Shown here in pieces: positions 25,321 to 33,439 of a stretch of DNA of 41,408 nt. Under the pieces are notes generated by a model. It made no database searches, was not told the origin of the DNA, and saw only the letters and a program-made list of their open reading frames with translations. Positions within the stretch are counted from its first letter, which is position 1, and the number at the start of each line of letters is the position of its first letter. A program made the translations under genes and the position numbers. The stretch comes from Acetobacter oeni (GTDB taxonomy: Bacteria > Pseudomonadota > Alphaproteobacteria > Acetobacterales > Acetobacteraceae), in assembly GCF_011516825.1 (NCBI RefSeq), contig NZ_WOTA01000026.1, positions 1 to 41,408 of the forward strand, read 5' to 3'.

Positions 25321-25835
25321 AGCGCAAGACCCGTCGTCTCTGGCTTGTCATTGCGTGCGTGGGCGCGCTGGGGGGAGCCGCCGCGCTGACCCTGTCGGCT
25401 TTCTCCTCCAATATTCAGCTCTTCATGACGCCCTCGCAGATTGACGCGAAACCCCCGCCGGCTGACCGGACCGTGCGTCTGGGCGGCATGGTCGTGGCCG
25501 GGTCGGTAAAGCAGGAGCGTAAGGGCGATACACCGATCAATCGCTTTGAAGTCACGGACGGTCAGTCCGCCGTGACTGTCAGTTTCGAAGGGATTTTGCC
25601 GGATCTGTTCCGGGAAGGACAGAGCGTGGTGGCGGTTGGCTCCATGGTTCCTGGCGGTGGTTTTGTCGCGTCCGAAGTGCTGGCCAAACATGATGAGACT
25701 TACATGCCGAAGGAAGTGGCCGAGGCGCTGCAGAAGTCGGGCAAATGGGATCCGAAATTCGGGCCGCCGCCGAATGCTGCGAGCTGGAATGCAATGACAC
25801 AGAAAGAGGCTTCGGCTGCGGTGCAGGGTAAATGA
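25317..25835 (+). CDS. ccmE: Cytochrome c-type biogenesis heme chaperone CcmE
   Basis: The 172-residue chaperone binds heme covalently and carries it to CcmF/H. An N-terminal membrane anchor (LWLVIACVGALGGAAALTL) is followed by the OB-fold domain and the heme site VLAKHDETYMP with His125 and Tyr129, both conserved. ATG overlaps the ccmD stop (ATGA), which decides against an upstream in-frame start. The length is slightly above the E. coli protein (159) owing to the C-terminal tail, which is typically variable. It is the third gene of the ccm operon. Confidence 0.95.
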   Translation: MKRKTRRLWLVIACVGALGGAAALTLSAFSSNIQLFMTPSQIDAKPPPADRTVRLGGMVVAGSVKQERKGDTPINRFEVTDGQSAVTVSFEGILPDLFREGQSVVAVGSMVPGGGFVASEVLAKHDETYMPKEVAEALQKSGKWDPKFGPPPNAASWNAMTQKEASAAVQGK

Positions 25836-25890
25836 GTGTGATGAGGGCGTTTTTCGCTAACCCTGTACCCGTCAGGCGGAGTTCGGCTGT

Positions 25891-27870
25891 ATGAGTCCTG
25901 AACTTGGTCGGTTCGCCCTGTCTCTGGCCTGCGTGTTCGCGCTGGCCCAGACCATATTGCCGCTGATTGGTGCTCAGCGCCGGGACCGGCGTCTGATGAC
26001 TCTCGCGCCGGGGCTTGCCCTGGGGCAGCTGGTTGCGCTCGCGGCCTCGTTCCTTTGCCTCGTCAACGCGGCGATTACGAACGATTTTTCTGTTTCGAAT
26101 ATTCTTGAGAACAGCGCCGTTGCGAAGCCGCTGCTATATAAAATTACAGGTGTGTGGGGCAACCACGAAGGCTCGATCCTGCTCTGGGCCATGATCCTCG
26201 GGATCTGTGGCGCGGCGGTCGCGGCTTTTGGGCGCAATCTTCCGTCCGCCCTGAAAGCCCGCGTTCTCGCCGTTCTTGGCGGTGTGGCCGCCGGATTCGA
26301 ACTGTTCTGTCTCACCACCTCCGATCCGTTCGACCGTGTCTGGCCCGCGCCGCTGGACGGGCAGGGTATGAACCCGCTGCTTCAGGACCCGGGCCTCGCC
26401 TTCCATCCGCCTATTCTCTACACCGGCTATGTCGGGTTCGCAGTTCCTTTTGCGTTCGCGATCGCGGCTCTGATCGAAGGCCGGGTCGATGCTGCCTGGG
26501 GGCGCTGGGTGCGTCCATGGGCCGTGGCAGCCTGGGCTTTCCTGACCTGCGGCATCGCGCTGGGGTCGTGGTGGTCTTATTATGTGTTGGGCTGGGGTGG
26601 ATACTGGTTCTGGGACCCGGTGGAAAACGCATCGCTGATTCCGTGGCTGTCCGGAACGGCGCTGATGCATTCGGCTGTTGTGGTGGAGAAGCGTGAGGCT
26701 CTGAAGATCTGGACGGTGCTGCTTGCGATCGGCACGTTCTCATTTTCGCTGTCCGGCACGTTCCTGGTCCGCTCGGGCATTCTCAATTCTGTTCATGCCT
26801 TCGCGCAGGATCCGGCCCGGGGCATCTTCATTCTCGGTCTGCTTGGTCTCGTGATCGGTGGTTCGCTGGTGCTGTTCGCCTGGCGGGCACCCGCGCTGAC
26901 GGCGGGCGGTCTTTTCGCGCCGGTTTCGCGTGAAGGCGCGCTGGTGCTGAACAATATTCTGCTCTGTTCGCTCTGCGCCGTGGTGCTGACCGGCACGATG
27001 TATCCGCCGTTTATGTCGCTGCTGTTTGGCAAGACGATCTCAGTTGGTAAGCCGTTCTTCGACGCCGCCACGATCCCGCTGGCCATTCCGCTTTTTGCGT
27101 TTATGGGTTTCGGCCCGATGCTGCCCTGGAAGCGGGCGCAGCTCTGGCCGGTGCTGCGTCGACTCTGGGTTGCCGCGCTCATCACGCTCGTGGCGTTCGG
27201 GATCAATCTGTGGGGGCTTTCCGGTGTGCTGCCGGTACTGTGCGCGACCTTCGCTGTCTGGGTGATCGCTTCGAGCGCGACGGATATCGCCAGCCGTATC
27301 GCTCTGTTTCGTGTTCCTCTGTCACAGAGTCTTCAGCGGGCGCGCTCCCTGCCCCGTTCGGCGTTCGGTGCCGCGCTTGCTCATGCCGGTGTTGGTGTGA
27401 CGGTCCTTGGTCTGGCGGCGATGTCTCAGGCACAGCATCGCATTGTGGAGGTGCATGTCGGGCAGACCGAGCGCCTGGCGGGCTATGACTGGACGCTGAC
27501 CGGCGTGAAAACCGAGCCCGGCCCGAATTATACAGCGATGGTGGCGACGATTGAGATTCGTCACAACGGGCACATCGTCACGGTGATGCACCCGTCCAAA
27601 CGCAGTTTCAATTCGCAGAATCAGACCACGACGGAGGTGTCGATTCACACCAATGGCCTGTCCGATCTGTATGGAGTGATCGGTGACCGGCATGGTCCCG
27701 CCGCAAATCCGACCTATGTACTGCGCCTGCATTATAATCCGCTGGCACCATGGATGTGGTTCGGTGCTCTGATTATGGCGATGGGCGGGGCGTTGTCGCT
27801 CTCCGATCGCCGGATGCGTGTCGGCGCTCCCCGACGGGCGCCTCTGCCTGACGCGGTGGCCGCGGAATGA
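25891..27870 (+). CDS. ccmF: Heme lyase subunit CcmF
   Basis: The 659-residue polytopic membrane protein is the heme lyase core that attaches heme to apocytochromes c. It has about 14-15 membrane segments, the tryptophan-rich WWD motif in YVLGWGGYWFWDPVENAS, and conserved His residues such as GNHEGSILLW and the HPPILY segment. The length matches the family (about 650). ATG follows GGAG by 9 nt. The 55-bp gap after ccmE is the first non-overlapping junction after the start of the operon. Its stop overlaps ccmG by 4 bp. Confidence 0.96.
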   Translation: MSPELGRFALSLACVFALAQTILPLIGAQRRDRRLMTLAPGLALGQLVALAASFLCLVNAAITNDFSVSNILENSAVAKPLLYKITGVWGNHEGSILLWAMILGICGAAVAAFGRNLPSALKARVLAVLGGVAAGFELFCLTTSDPFDRVWPAPLDGQGMNPLLQDPGLAFHPPILYTGYVGFAVPFAFAIAALIEGRVDAAWGRWVRPWAVAAWAFLTCGIALGSWWSYYVLGWGGYWFWDPVENASLIPWLSGTALMHSAVVVEKREALKIWTVLLAIGTFSFSLSGTFLVRSGILNSVHAFAQDPARGIFILGLLGLVIGGSLVLFAWRAPALTAGGLFAPVSREGALVLNNILLCSLCAVVLTGTMYPPFMSLLFGKTISVGKPFFDAATIPLAIPLFAFMGFGPMLPWKRAQLWPVLRRLWVAALITLVAFGINLWGLSGVLPVLCATFAVWVIASSATDIASRIALFRVPLSQSLQRARSLPRSAFGAALAHAGVGVTVLGLAAMSQAQHRIVEVHVGQTERLAGYDWTLTGVKTEPGPNYTAMVATIEIRHNGHIVTVMHPSKRSFNSQNQTTTEVSIHTNGLSDLYGVIGDRHGPAANPTYVLRLHYNPLAPWMWFGALIMAMGGALSLSDRRMRVGAPRRAPLPDAVAAE

Positions 27871-28466
27871 GCGACGAACTGGCCTCCCGCCCCTCCGCTG
27901 ACGAACGACGTGCGGTGACGCGGCGACGGCTCATGATGGGGCTGCCGCTTGCGGGCGCCGGCGTCTGCGGTATTGCATTCTGGAAGATGCTTGCGGGCAT
28001 GCAGAGCGGATCGTTCAACCCGCACGACATCAATGCGCCGGTGACGGGCCGTCCGGTGCCGGTTTTCACACTGGCCGATCAGACGCCCGGCACGGGGTTT
28101 TCGGCGGAGGATCTCCGGGCTTTGTCGAAGCCTGTGCTGATTAATTTCTTCGCGTCATGGTGCATCCCGTGCATTGCGGAAATGCAGGCTCTGCTGTCCC
28201 TGCAAAAACGTCTGCCGATATGGGGTGTGGCGTATAAGGACAAGCCGGAGAACGCGGCCGGGCTTCTGAAGCATGCTGGCAATCCTTATGCGAGGATTGG
28301 CAGCGACCGCGAAGGACGGGTTGCGATCGACTGGGGGGTGTCCGGGGTGCCGGAGAGTTTCCTCATCGCGCCCGGAGGCACGATTGTCTGGCATAGCGCC
28401 GCCGGTCTGGACGGGGACGAGGTGATGGCCGGTCTGGATAATGTTCTGAAGAGAATCGGCGCATGA
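27867..28466 (+). CDS. ccmG: Thiol:disulfide interchange protein CcmG (DsbE)
   Basis: The 199-residue membrane-anchored thioredoxin-like protein keeps apocytochrome or CcmH cysteines reduced. The active site is NFFASWCIPCIAEM (Cys99 and Cys102), preceded by an N-terminal membrane anchor (RLMMGLPLAGAGVCGIAFW). The family features GVAYKDKPENAAGLL and GVSGVPESFLIAPGG, with the cis-Pro, are present. ATGA overlaps at both ends couple it to ccmF and ccmH. Confidence 0.95.
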   Translation: MSDELASRPSADERRAVTRRRLMMGLPLAGAGVCGIAFWKMLAGMQSGSFNPHDINAPVTGRPVPVFTLADQTPGTGFSAEDLRALSKPVLINFFASWCIPCIAEMQALLSLQKRLPIWGVAYKDKPENAAGLLKHAGNPYARIGSDREGRVAIDWGVSGVPESFLIAPGGTIVWHSAAGLDGDEVMAGLDNVLKRIGA

Positions 28467-28939
28467 ATCTCGGGTCTCTCTGTCGTCGGATCGCGATGGC
28501 GCTGTTCGTTGCCGCTTGTGCCGCCGGGCCGGTTGTCGCGTTCGCGGTCGATGATCCGTCTGAAATGCTTCCTGATCCGAAGCAGGAGGCGCGGGCCGAA
28601 GCGATTGGCGCTCAGCTCCGGTGTCTCGTGTGTCAGAACGAGTCGATTGAGGACAGCAGCGCCGGGCTTGCGCGGGATCTGCGTAAAGTGGTTCGTGAGC
28701 ATGTTGCGTCAGGTGAGAGCAACCGCCAGGTGATCGACTGGATGGTGGCCCGTTACGGCAATTTCATCCGCCTCAGCCCACCCGTCACGGCCGCGACTTT
28801 GCTTCTGTGGGGGATGCCGGTTCTGGCCCTTCTCATCGGTCTTGCTGCCGCGTTCCTGGTCTTTCGCCGTCGTCCCCAGGTGGCACCGCTCAGCGATGCG
28901 GAACGTGTGCGCCTTGATGAGCTGACGCGTGGCAGCTGA
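28463..28939 (+). CDS. ccmH: Cytochrome c-type biogenesis protein CcmH
   Basis: The 158-residue protein has a signal peptide, the redox motif LRCLVCQNESIEDS (Cys54 and Cys57), the three-helix domain (LARDLRKVVREHVASGESNRQVIDWMVARYGNF, given here as a landmark only in part) and a C-terminal membrane anchor. It reduces or holds the CXXCH heme site of apocytochrome for CcmF. It corresponds to the N-terminal half of the E. coli CcmH; the TPR half is the separate ccmI gene 42 bp downstream, as usual in alphaproteobacteria. Confidence 0.94.
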   Translation: MNLGSLCRRIAMALFVAACAAGPVVAFAVDDPSEMLPDPKQEARAEAIGAQLRCLVCQNESIEDSSAGLARDLRKVVREHVASGESNRQVIDWMVARYGNFIRLSPPVTAATLLLWGMPVLALLIGLAAAFLVFRRRPQVAPLSDAERVRLDELTRGS

Positions 28940-28981
28940 TCGTCTTCGGCTTCTGTTGTTTCCTGTTTTCCGGACTGTTTC

Positions 28982-29713
28982 ATGATCTGGCTTAGTATCG
29001 CCTGCCTGAGTGTTTTTGCCCTGCTGCCTTCAGCCTTTGCGCTCTGGCGGCGTGCTGTGGCGCGGGATGAGCGGAGCGCCGCGCTGGAACTGCACGACGC
29101 GCAGCTCATCGAGCTCGACAGGGATCTGTCTTCGGGCATGATTGCTCCGGCGGAACATGGCGTGGCTCAACTGGAAATTCAGCGCCGGATTCTTATCGCC
29201 GATCATGCGCCTGCGGAGATGGCTGACCGGGCCGCCCGGAACCGGATTTTTATCGCTCTGGCGCTGGTGCCGGCGGTTGCGGTCGGACTTTATCTTTCGG
29301 GCGGCGGGCATCCGGGTTTTCCGGCTCAGCCGCTGGCGCCCCGTCTGAAAGACGTGCAGGCGCATGATGAGCGGACGGCGAAGGCCGTTGCTCAGCTGAA
29401 GCAAACGCTCGATGTGCTTCCGGCTGGCGATCCGAGCCTGCGTCAGGGGTATCTGCTGCTGGGTCAGGCCGAGGCTTCGCGTGGTCATGATGCCGATGCC
29501 GCGGTCGCCTGGCGGAAGGCGCTCGATCTGGGCTTTGCGCCTGACCTTGCCTTGCAGGTGGCGGAGGAACAGGTCCGGTCCGAACAGCACATCAGTGCCG
29601 ATAGTCTGGAGCTTTACCGGCGGGCTCTTGAGGCGGCTCCGAAAAATGCTCCCTGGCGGCAGGCCGTGGAACAGCGGATTGCTCAGGGCGAGCATGAGCA
29701 GGAGCAGCCATGA
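28982..29713 (+). CDS. ccmI: Cytochrome c biogenesis protein CcmI
   Basis: The 243-residue protein is the apocytochrome-binding chaperone of the ccm system. The N-terminal part has two membrane segments (SIACLSVFALLPSAFAL and IFIALALVPAVAVGLYL) around a cytoplasmic helix with the family signature LIELDRDLSSGMIAPAEHGVAQLEIQRRIL (landmark region, residues 39-68). The C-terminal part is a TPR-like helical region (DPSLRQGYLLLGQAEASRG). It is shorter than some CcmI proteins (about 400), with a reduced TPR domain. It lies last of the recognised ccm genes, and the next gene overlaps it by 4 bp. Confidence 0.88.
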   Translation: MIWLSIACLSVFALLPSAFALWRRAVARDERSAALELHDAQLIELDRDLSSGMIAPAEHGVAQLEIQRRILIADHAPAEMADRAARNRIFIALALVPAVAVGLYLSGGGHPGFPAQPLAPRLKDVQAHDERTAKAVAQLKQTLDVLPAGDPSLRQGYLLLGQAEASRGHDADAAVAWRKALDLGFAPDLALQVAEEQVRSEQHISADSLELYRRALEAAPKNAPWRQAVEQRIAQGEHEQEQP

Positions 29714-30048
29714 CAACAGATCAGTCCGGATCGGGTGGCGATAAAAGGAGTGAGTCTGTCTCGCTGCCCATGAAGGATCCTGAGATGTCCGGGATTCAGC
29801 TGTGTCCGGTCTGTCATGGGAAGATGCGGCAGACGGCGGAGATCTGTCCGCATTGCGGCGCGGAGAAGCATTTTGGCGCTACGCACTGGGAAATGATACG
29901 CTTTACGCTTGGCGGCCTGGTGCTCGGGATTTTGTTTACCGTTGTGACGCGGGCCGGCTGGGCTGTGGGCGCTGTGGCCTGTGCGGCCTGTGTGACGATT
30001 GCGTTTATTGTCGGTCAGAGCCGTCACGGGCATCGCTGGCTGAAGTGA
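29710..30048 (+). CDS. Zinc-ribbon membrane protein, unknown function
   Basis: The 112-residue protein has a zinc ribbon, LCPVCHGKMRQTAEICPHCGAEK (Cys pairs about 32/35 and 46/49), followed by two membrane segments (LGGLVLGILFTVVTRAGW and AVGAVACAACVTIAFIVG). I know no named family for it. Its ATG overlaps the ccmI stop codon by 4 bp (ATGA), so it is co-translated with the ccm genes. An internal ATG about 20 codons in is possible. Coupling to the operon hints at a role in cytochrome assembly or metal handling at the membrane, but nothing else supports this. Confidence 0.75.
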   Translation: MTTDQSGSGGDKRSESVSLPMKDPEMSGIQLCPVCHGKMRQTAEICPHCGAEKHFGATHWEMIRFTLGGLVLGILFTVVTRAGWAVGAVACAACVTIAFIVGQSRHGHRWLK

Positions 30049-30084
30049 TCCTGAATTGTTTAATTGCGGATATCGGGCTTTACC

Positions 30085-30195
30085 CGAACCCGGCGGGGGA
30101 CCACAGCCCCCGCACCCCGAGTGGTGATGTCTGAAAGGTTTCCGGAGCCTGCCGGCCTTTGATGGGTTTCAGGGGAACACCCTGAAAAAGCAGCT
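30085..30195 (+). repeat. Dispersed structured repeat, copy C
   Basis: Hairpin 1 is GCGGGGG/CCCCCGC (30093-30113, loop ACCACAG). Hairpin 2 lies in the AAAGGTTTCCGG...CCTTTG stretch (30134-30160). Hairpin 3 is CAGGG-GAACA-CCCTG (30170-30184). Positions match copies B and D, but the stem bases differ in compensating fashion. It lies about 25 bp past the stop of the minus-strand aldo/keto reductase gene. Confidence 0.7.
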
Positions 30196-30210
30196 TTTTA
30201 AAAAGCTGCT
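30189..30210. terminator. Perfect 22-bp palindrome after the aldo/keto reductase gene
   Basis: AGCAGCTTTTT meets its exact complement with no loop, so the AGCAGC/GCTGCT stem would fold around an A/T loop on either strand. It lies 11 bp beyond the stop codon of the minus-strand gene and overlaps the edge of repeat copy C. A terminator role is likely but the T-run lies inside the loop. Confidence 0.5.
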
Positions 30211-30220
30211 GAGGCAGTCA

Positions 30221-31057
30221 TCAGAATTCTTCATAAACCGCCGGGTCCTGGTTTTTCGTGCGACCATCCGGTCTTGCCAGTGTTGCGATCCGGGCCATGT
30301 CTTCATCGGTCAGAGAGAAATCGAAAATCGACATATTTTCGATCTGCCGGTCCCGGGACGACGATTTCGGGATCGGTACACATTCCAGCTGATGGTGCCA
30401 GCGAAGGATGACCTGTCCGACGGATCTGCCGGTCCGTTTCGCGATTTTCTCCAGAACGGGGTTTGTCAGCAGGTCATTCGCGCGTCCCAGCGGGCTCCAT
30501 GACTGCGTAATGATGTTGTGTTCTCTGTTCCATTTTCGCATTGCGTCCTGAGGAAAATACGGATGCAGTTCGATCTGGTTGATCGTTGGCAAAATGCCGG
30601 TTTCTTTCTTCAGGCGTTCCAGATGTTCAGGAAGAAAATTACACACCGCGATCGACCGGACATACCCGCGGCTCCGGGCTTCGATCAGCGCTTTCCAGGC
30701 TTCTGCGTAACGCCCTTCCTTCGGGTTGGGCCAGTGTATGTAATACAGATCGTAATAATCCAGCTGCGCGCGATATAAGGACTCTTCAATCGTGGCCAGC
30801 GTCTCGTCATAAGCGTGATGCCGGCCGGGAAGTTTGGAGGCGAGCCTTAATGCGCTTCGCGGGCGGTCGCTTTTATGAACCGCGTGACCGACCGCTCCTT
30901 CGTTCTCATAATTAAAAGCACTGTCGAGCGCATCGTAGCCCACTTCCAGCGCGCTTAGTATGGTTTCCGCGCCGGCCCGGCCGTTCAGCTTATAGGTGCC
31001 GAACGTAACAGCCGGAATGGTTGTGTCATCGCTGAGTGTAATGTCCGGAATTGTCAT
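30221..31057 (-). CDS. Aldo/keto reductase
   Basis: The 278-residue NADPH-dependent oxidoreductase of the AKR5 (2,5-diketo-gluconate reductase-like) type has the catalytic tetrad: Asp and Tyr in YDALDSAFNYENEGAVG, Lys in RLASKLPGRHH and His in YYIHWPNPKEGRY. Cofactor-binding elements SWSPLGR, LRWHHQLECVPIPKSSS and an SRDRQIENM segment follow. The length is normal. The ATG lies 10 nt after AAGGAAG. It is divergent from the cupin/Rossmann operon with a 360-bp shared regulatory region. In acetic acid bacteria, which make keto-gluconates from Gcd products, such an enzyme could reduce diketo-gluconate, but substrate cannot be fixed from sequence. Confidence 0.9.
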   Translation of the reverse strand: MTIPDITLSDDTTIPAVTFGTYKLNGRAGAETILSALEVGYDALDSAFNYENEGAVGHAVHKSDRPRSALRLASKLPGRHHAYDETLATIEESLYRAQLDYYDLYYIHWPNPKEGRYAEAWKALIEARSRGYVRSIAVCNFLPEHLERLKKETGILPTINQIELHPYFPQDAMRKWNREHNIITQSWSPLGRANDLLTNPVLEKIAKRTGRSVGQVILRWHHQLECVPIPKSSSRDRQIENMSIFDFSLTDEDMARIATLARPDGRTKNQDPAVYEEF

Positions 31058-31420
31058 ATGTTCTGGTCTTCCTTCTCAAAGCCTCTTCTCGCCGTCTTAT
31101 GCTGCGAGGAGTGGAGGCGGACTAATGATTACTGTCAGATTTAATACGCTTCGGAACGTCTGATGTTGCTCTGTCATTTGCAAAAATGAGCAGCCTGCAT
31201 CCACAGCTTCGGAACAAAACCGCTTATTTTCAGATTGTTTTTACAAATATCAGTTTTTCAGGAAATGGAAGCGTCAGAAGCTTCGGACACACTGGTTTCC
31301 GCGTAACCGGGAACAATATTCCGTGAGCAGCGAACCTGCATGTCGTGCATTGTGTAGGTTCATTAAAGTCACTTCTGTTTCCATCGAGTATGAAATCCTG
31401 TCGCGCGAAGGAGAAGCCGG
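31058..31420. promoter_or_regulatory. Divergent regulatory region of aldo/keto reductase and cupin genes
   Basis: The 360-bp gap holds three copies of GCTTCGGA(A)C at 31148-31157, 31206-31215 and 31280-31288 (the third is GCTTCGGAC), and an inverted repeat GAACCT (31332-31337) / AGGTTC (31356-31361) that encloses TGCATGTCGTGCA. These are candidate operators. No regulator gene is adjacent and no core promoter is certain. Confidence 0.45.
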
Positions 31421-32059
31421 ATGTCCACACATCAGAATCCGGTGTCGGCCCTGTTACGGACCGATATCAGTCGGCGGATCGCCTTCGCTTTCCTCACCGC
31501 ACCAGGCCTGCTTTTCAGCGGAGGCAAAATCATGGCTTCCTCCACGTCTGCTGCCGTCACCCCGAACGCATTCAGACTTCAGCCGCATGACTGGGTGCCC
31601 AACAATCCGAATTTACCGGTTTTGCACTACAGAGGGGTTATTGATCCGGACGTTGCCGATCCGGCGGTCGCGTTCGAGGAGATGCTGACCCGGAACGGCT
31701 GGACGCCCCTCTGGCGCTGGGGTGTTTATACTTTTCATCATTTCCACAGTACTGCTCACGAGGTGCTGGGTGTTGCCAGAGGCTCGGCGACGCTCACCAT
31801 CGGAGGGCCGGGCGGAAAAGAAATGAAGGTCGAGGCTGGTGACCTCATCGTTCTTCCGGCCGGAACAGGACATAAGAACGAAGGTTCCAGCGAGGATTTT
31901 CTTGTTGTGGGCGCTTACCCGCCTGATCAGGATTTCGATTTGCAGCGTCAGGCAATATCCGCGGACACGATCGCGCAGATGGACCGTCTTGCGTTTCCGC
32001 ACAGCGATCCCGTTTCAGGTGCGAACGGACCTCTGACTGCTCTCTGGAGATATAGCTGA
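31421..32059 (+). CDS. Cupin-domain protein (YjlB-like)
   Basis: The protein has a single cupin barrel: YTFHHFHSTAHEVLGVARGSATLTIGG is the metal-binding first motif region (His, His, Glu) and LIVLPAGTGHKN the second (His). The family opening AFRLQPHDWVPNNPNLPVLHYRGV is clear. There are two good starts. The ATG at 31421 has AAGGAG and gives 212 residues with a hydrophobic leader (RIAFAFLTAPGLLFSGG); the ATG at 31532 has GGAGG at 7 nt and gives 175 residues beginning exactly where homologues should start. I keep the longer frame but the inner start may be the main one. The function of this cupin type is unknown. It is directly followed by the Rossmann protein gene. Confidence 0.85.
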   Translation: MSTHQNPVSALLRTDISRRIAFAFLTAPGLLFSGGKIMASSTSAAVTPNAFRLQPHDWVPNNPNLPVLHYRGVIDPDVADPAVAFEEMLTRNGWTPLWRWGVYTFHHFHSTAHEVLGVARGSATLTIGGPGGKEMKVEAGDLIVLPAGTGHKNEGSSEDFLVVGAYPPDQDFDLQRQAISADTIAQMDRLAFPHSDPVSGANGPLTALWRYS

Positions 32060-32815
32060 ATGGTGCAGCCGGACCGGACGCGAAGAAAGTTTCTTGCTGC
32101 TATTCCTCTGCTCGCGGCGATGCCTTTCCTCCCTCGTCGCGCGAATGCCGCCGGAAAGCAGGCGCTGGTCTCCGGGACTGTACAGCCCCTTAAGATCGGG
32201 TTCATCGGTTCGGGGCAGGTTGGCAGCACGCTCGCGTCATTCTGGGTGAAAGCCAATCATCCCGTCATGCTTTCGGCCCGCAGCCTGAGTGAAGCGCAGA
32301 GCGTTGCCACCAGGCTGGGCGGGGGCGCCACGGCCGGCATACCGCAGCAGGCTGCCGCCTTTGCGGATGTCATTGTTCTGGCTGTTCCCTATGGGGCTCT
32401 GCCGGCCGTTGCAAAGGATCTCGGTGCTGCTGTTTCCGGCAAGATCGTGCTCGACGTGACCAACCCTTATGCCTGGCGTGACGGAGGGATTGCGACGGAA
32501 GCGGGTCGTGAGGGAGCGGGCGCTGTCACCGCGCGCTATTTCCCTCAGGCGCGGATTGTTCGTGGTTTTAATTCCATCGCCATGACCGCTCTCCGCGCCG
32601 GGGCGCGGGAGACGCCGCCGATCGCGGTACCGCTGGCCGGGAACGACCAGGATGCCCTGGCTGTTATCTGTGGGCTCGCACGAGAAGCCGGGTTTGAGCC
32701 GGTTGTGACCGGAGACCTCGCGACGGCAAAGCTCTTTCAGCCTGGCAATCCCGGCTTTGAAGCTGTGACGACCGCGCCTGCGTTGCGGGCAGTTCTGGGA
32801 CTGAAAGCGTCTTAA
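32060..32815 (+). CDS. Tat-exported NADP-binding (F420-dependent reductase-like) protein
   Basis: The 251-residue protein has a twin-arginine signal (TRRKFLAAIPLLAAMPF, then an ANA cleavage region) followed by a Rossmann fold with the dinucleotide motif IGFIGSGQVGSTLASFWVKA. VIVLAVPYGAL and IVLDVTNPY continue the pattern of the F420-dependent NADP reductase family (PF03807), and the RIVRGFNSIAM segment is also typical. Tat export of a folded, cofactor-loaded oxidoreductase is consistent with the signal. The ATG follows the cupin stop codon without a gap, with GGAG 10 nt upstream, so both genes form an operon. Substrate is unknown; true F420 use is unlikely in this lineage and NADP(H) is inferred. 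Confidence 0.85.
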   Translation: MVQPDRTRRKFLAAIPLLAAMPFLPRRANAAGKQALVSGTVQPLKIGFIGSGQVGSTLASFWVKANHPVMLSARSLSEAQSVATRLGGGATAGIPQQAAAFADVIVLAVPYGALPAVAKDLGAAVSGKIVLDVTNPYAWRDGGIATEAGREGAGAVTARYFPQARIVRGFNSIAMTALRAGARETPPIAVPLAGNDQDALAVICGLAREAGFEPVVTGDLATAKLFQPGNPGFEAVTTAPALRAVLGLKAS

Positions 32816-32852
32816 CGCGGGCGGCCGGATGCTACGGCGTCGGGCCTGATGT

Positions 32853-33140
32853 TCACCGTGTCCGGATTAGCAGTCTGGGCGGGGGGATCACTACGGGTGC
32901 CGGTGTCTCCATCCGCGGCCGGAGTGCGGGAGGCGCCGGAACGCGTTGTTTCCATTTCACCACATCCACCGGGATTGTCACGATCTGAGGTGGCAGCTTT
33001 CGCGCCGGCCAGTGGCTTACGATCTGGTAGCCGCCGACATAGACCACGAGGAGCCCGACAAGCACGATGATCTTTGTCGTCCGTGTTCCGGGCGGTTTGG
33101 GAAAGTTTGGGGGCGGATCATAACGGTAGGATGGTCTCAT
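32853..33140 (-). CDS. Small single-pass membrane protein, proline-rich
   Basis: The 95-residue protein has a short Pro-rich cytoplasmic head (MRPSYRYDPPPNFPKPPG), one membrane helix (IIVLVGLLVVYVGGYQI) and a Pro/Arg-rich tail. No family recognised. The helix and even composition favour the minus strand over an overlapping plus-strand frame, which lacks any such feature. The ribosome-binding site is weak (GTGAG 5 nt before the ATG). It is convergent with the Rossmann-protein gene. Function unknown. Confidence 0.5.
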   Translation of the reverse strand: MRPSYRYDPPPNFPKPPGTRTTKIIVLVGLLVVYVGGYQIVSHWPARKLPPQIVTIPVDVVKWKQRVPAPPALRPRMETPAPVVIPPPRLLIRTR

Positions 33141-33439
33141 GAAAGCTCACGTCAGGGCATTTCCCATTCAGGCGCCATTACCTGAGCGGCTGCGAACACT
33201 CGCAAAAAACAAAATATTAAAGAGCAGACCGTAAGCGGATCTTACGGACCGGATGCCGGCTTCTGATGTGCAGCATAGACTGCCTGCCGCCGTACGACAC
33301 CCCCTGATCCTTTCGCCTGCGGCACGGTCTTCCTTTTTCCGGCCAGTCAGGCACAGTGTTTCGTTTTCTTCAGGATACGGGACGCCATTGTGACCAGGAT
33401 GATCTGTTTCAGACACATTATTGCCGGTCCCGCCTCCCG

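Noticed and set aside
32849..33070. Plus-strand frame overlapping the small membrane protein
   Set aside because: No membrane segment or domain, and the minus-strand product has a proper transmembrane helix.
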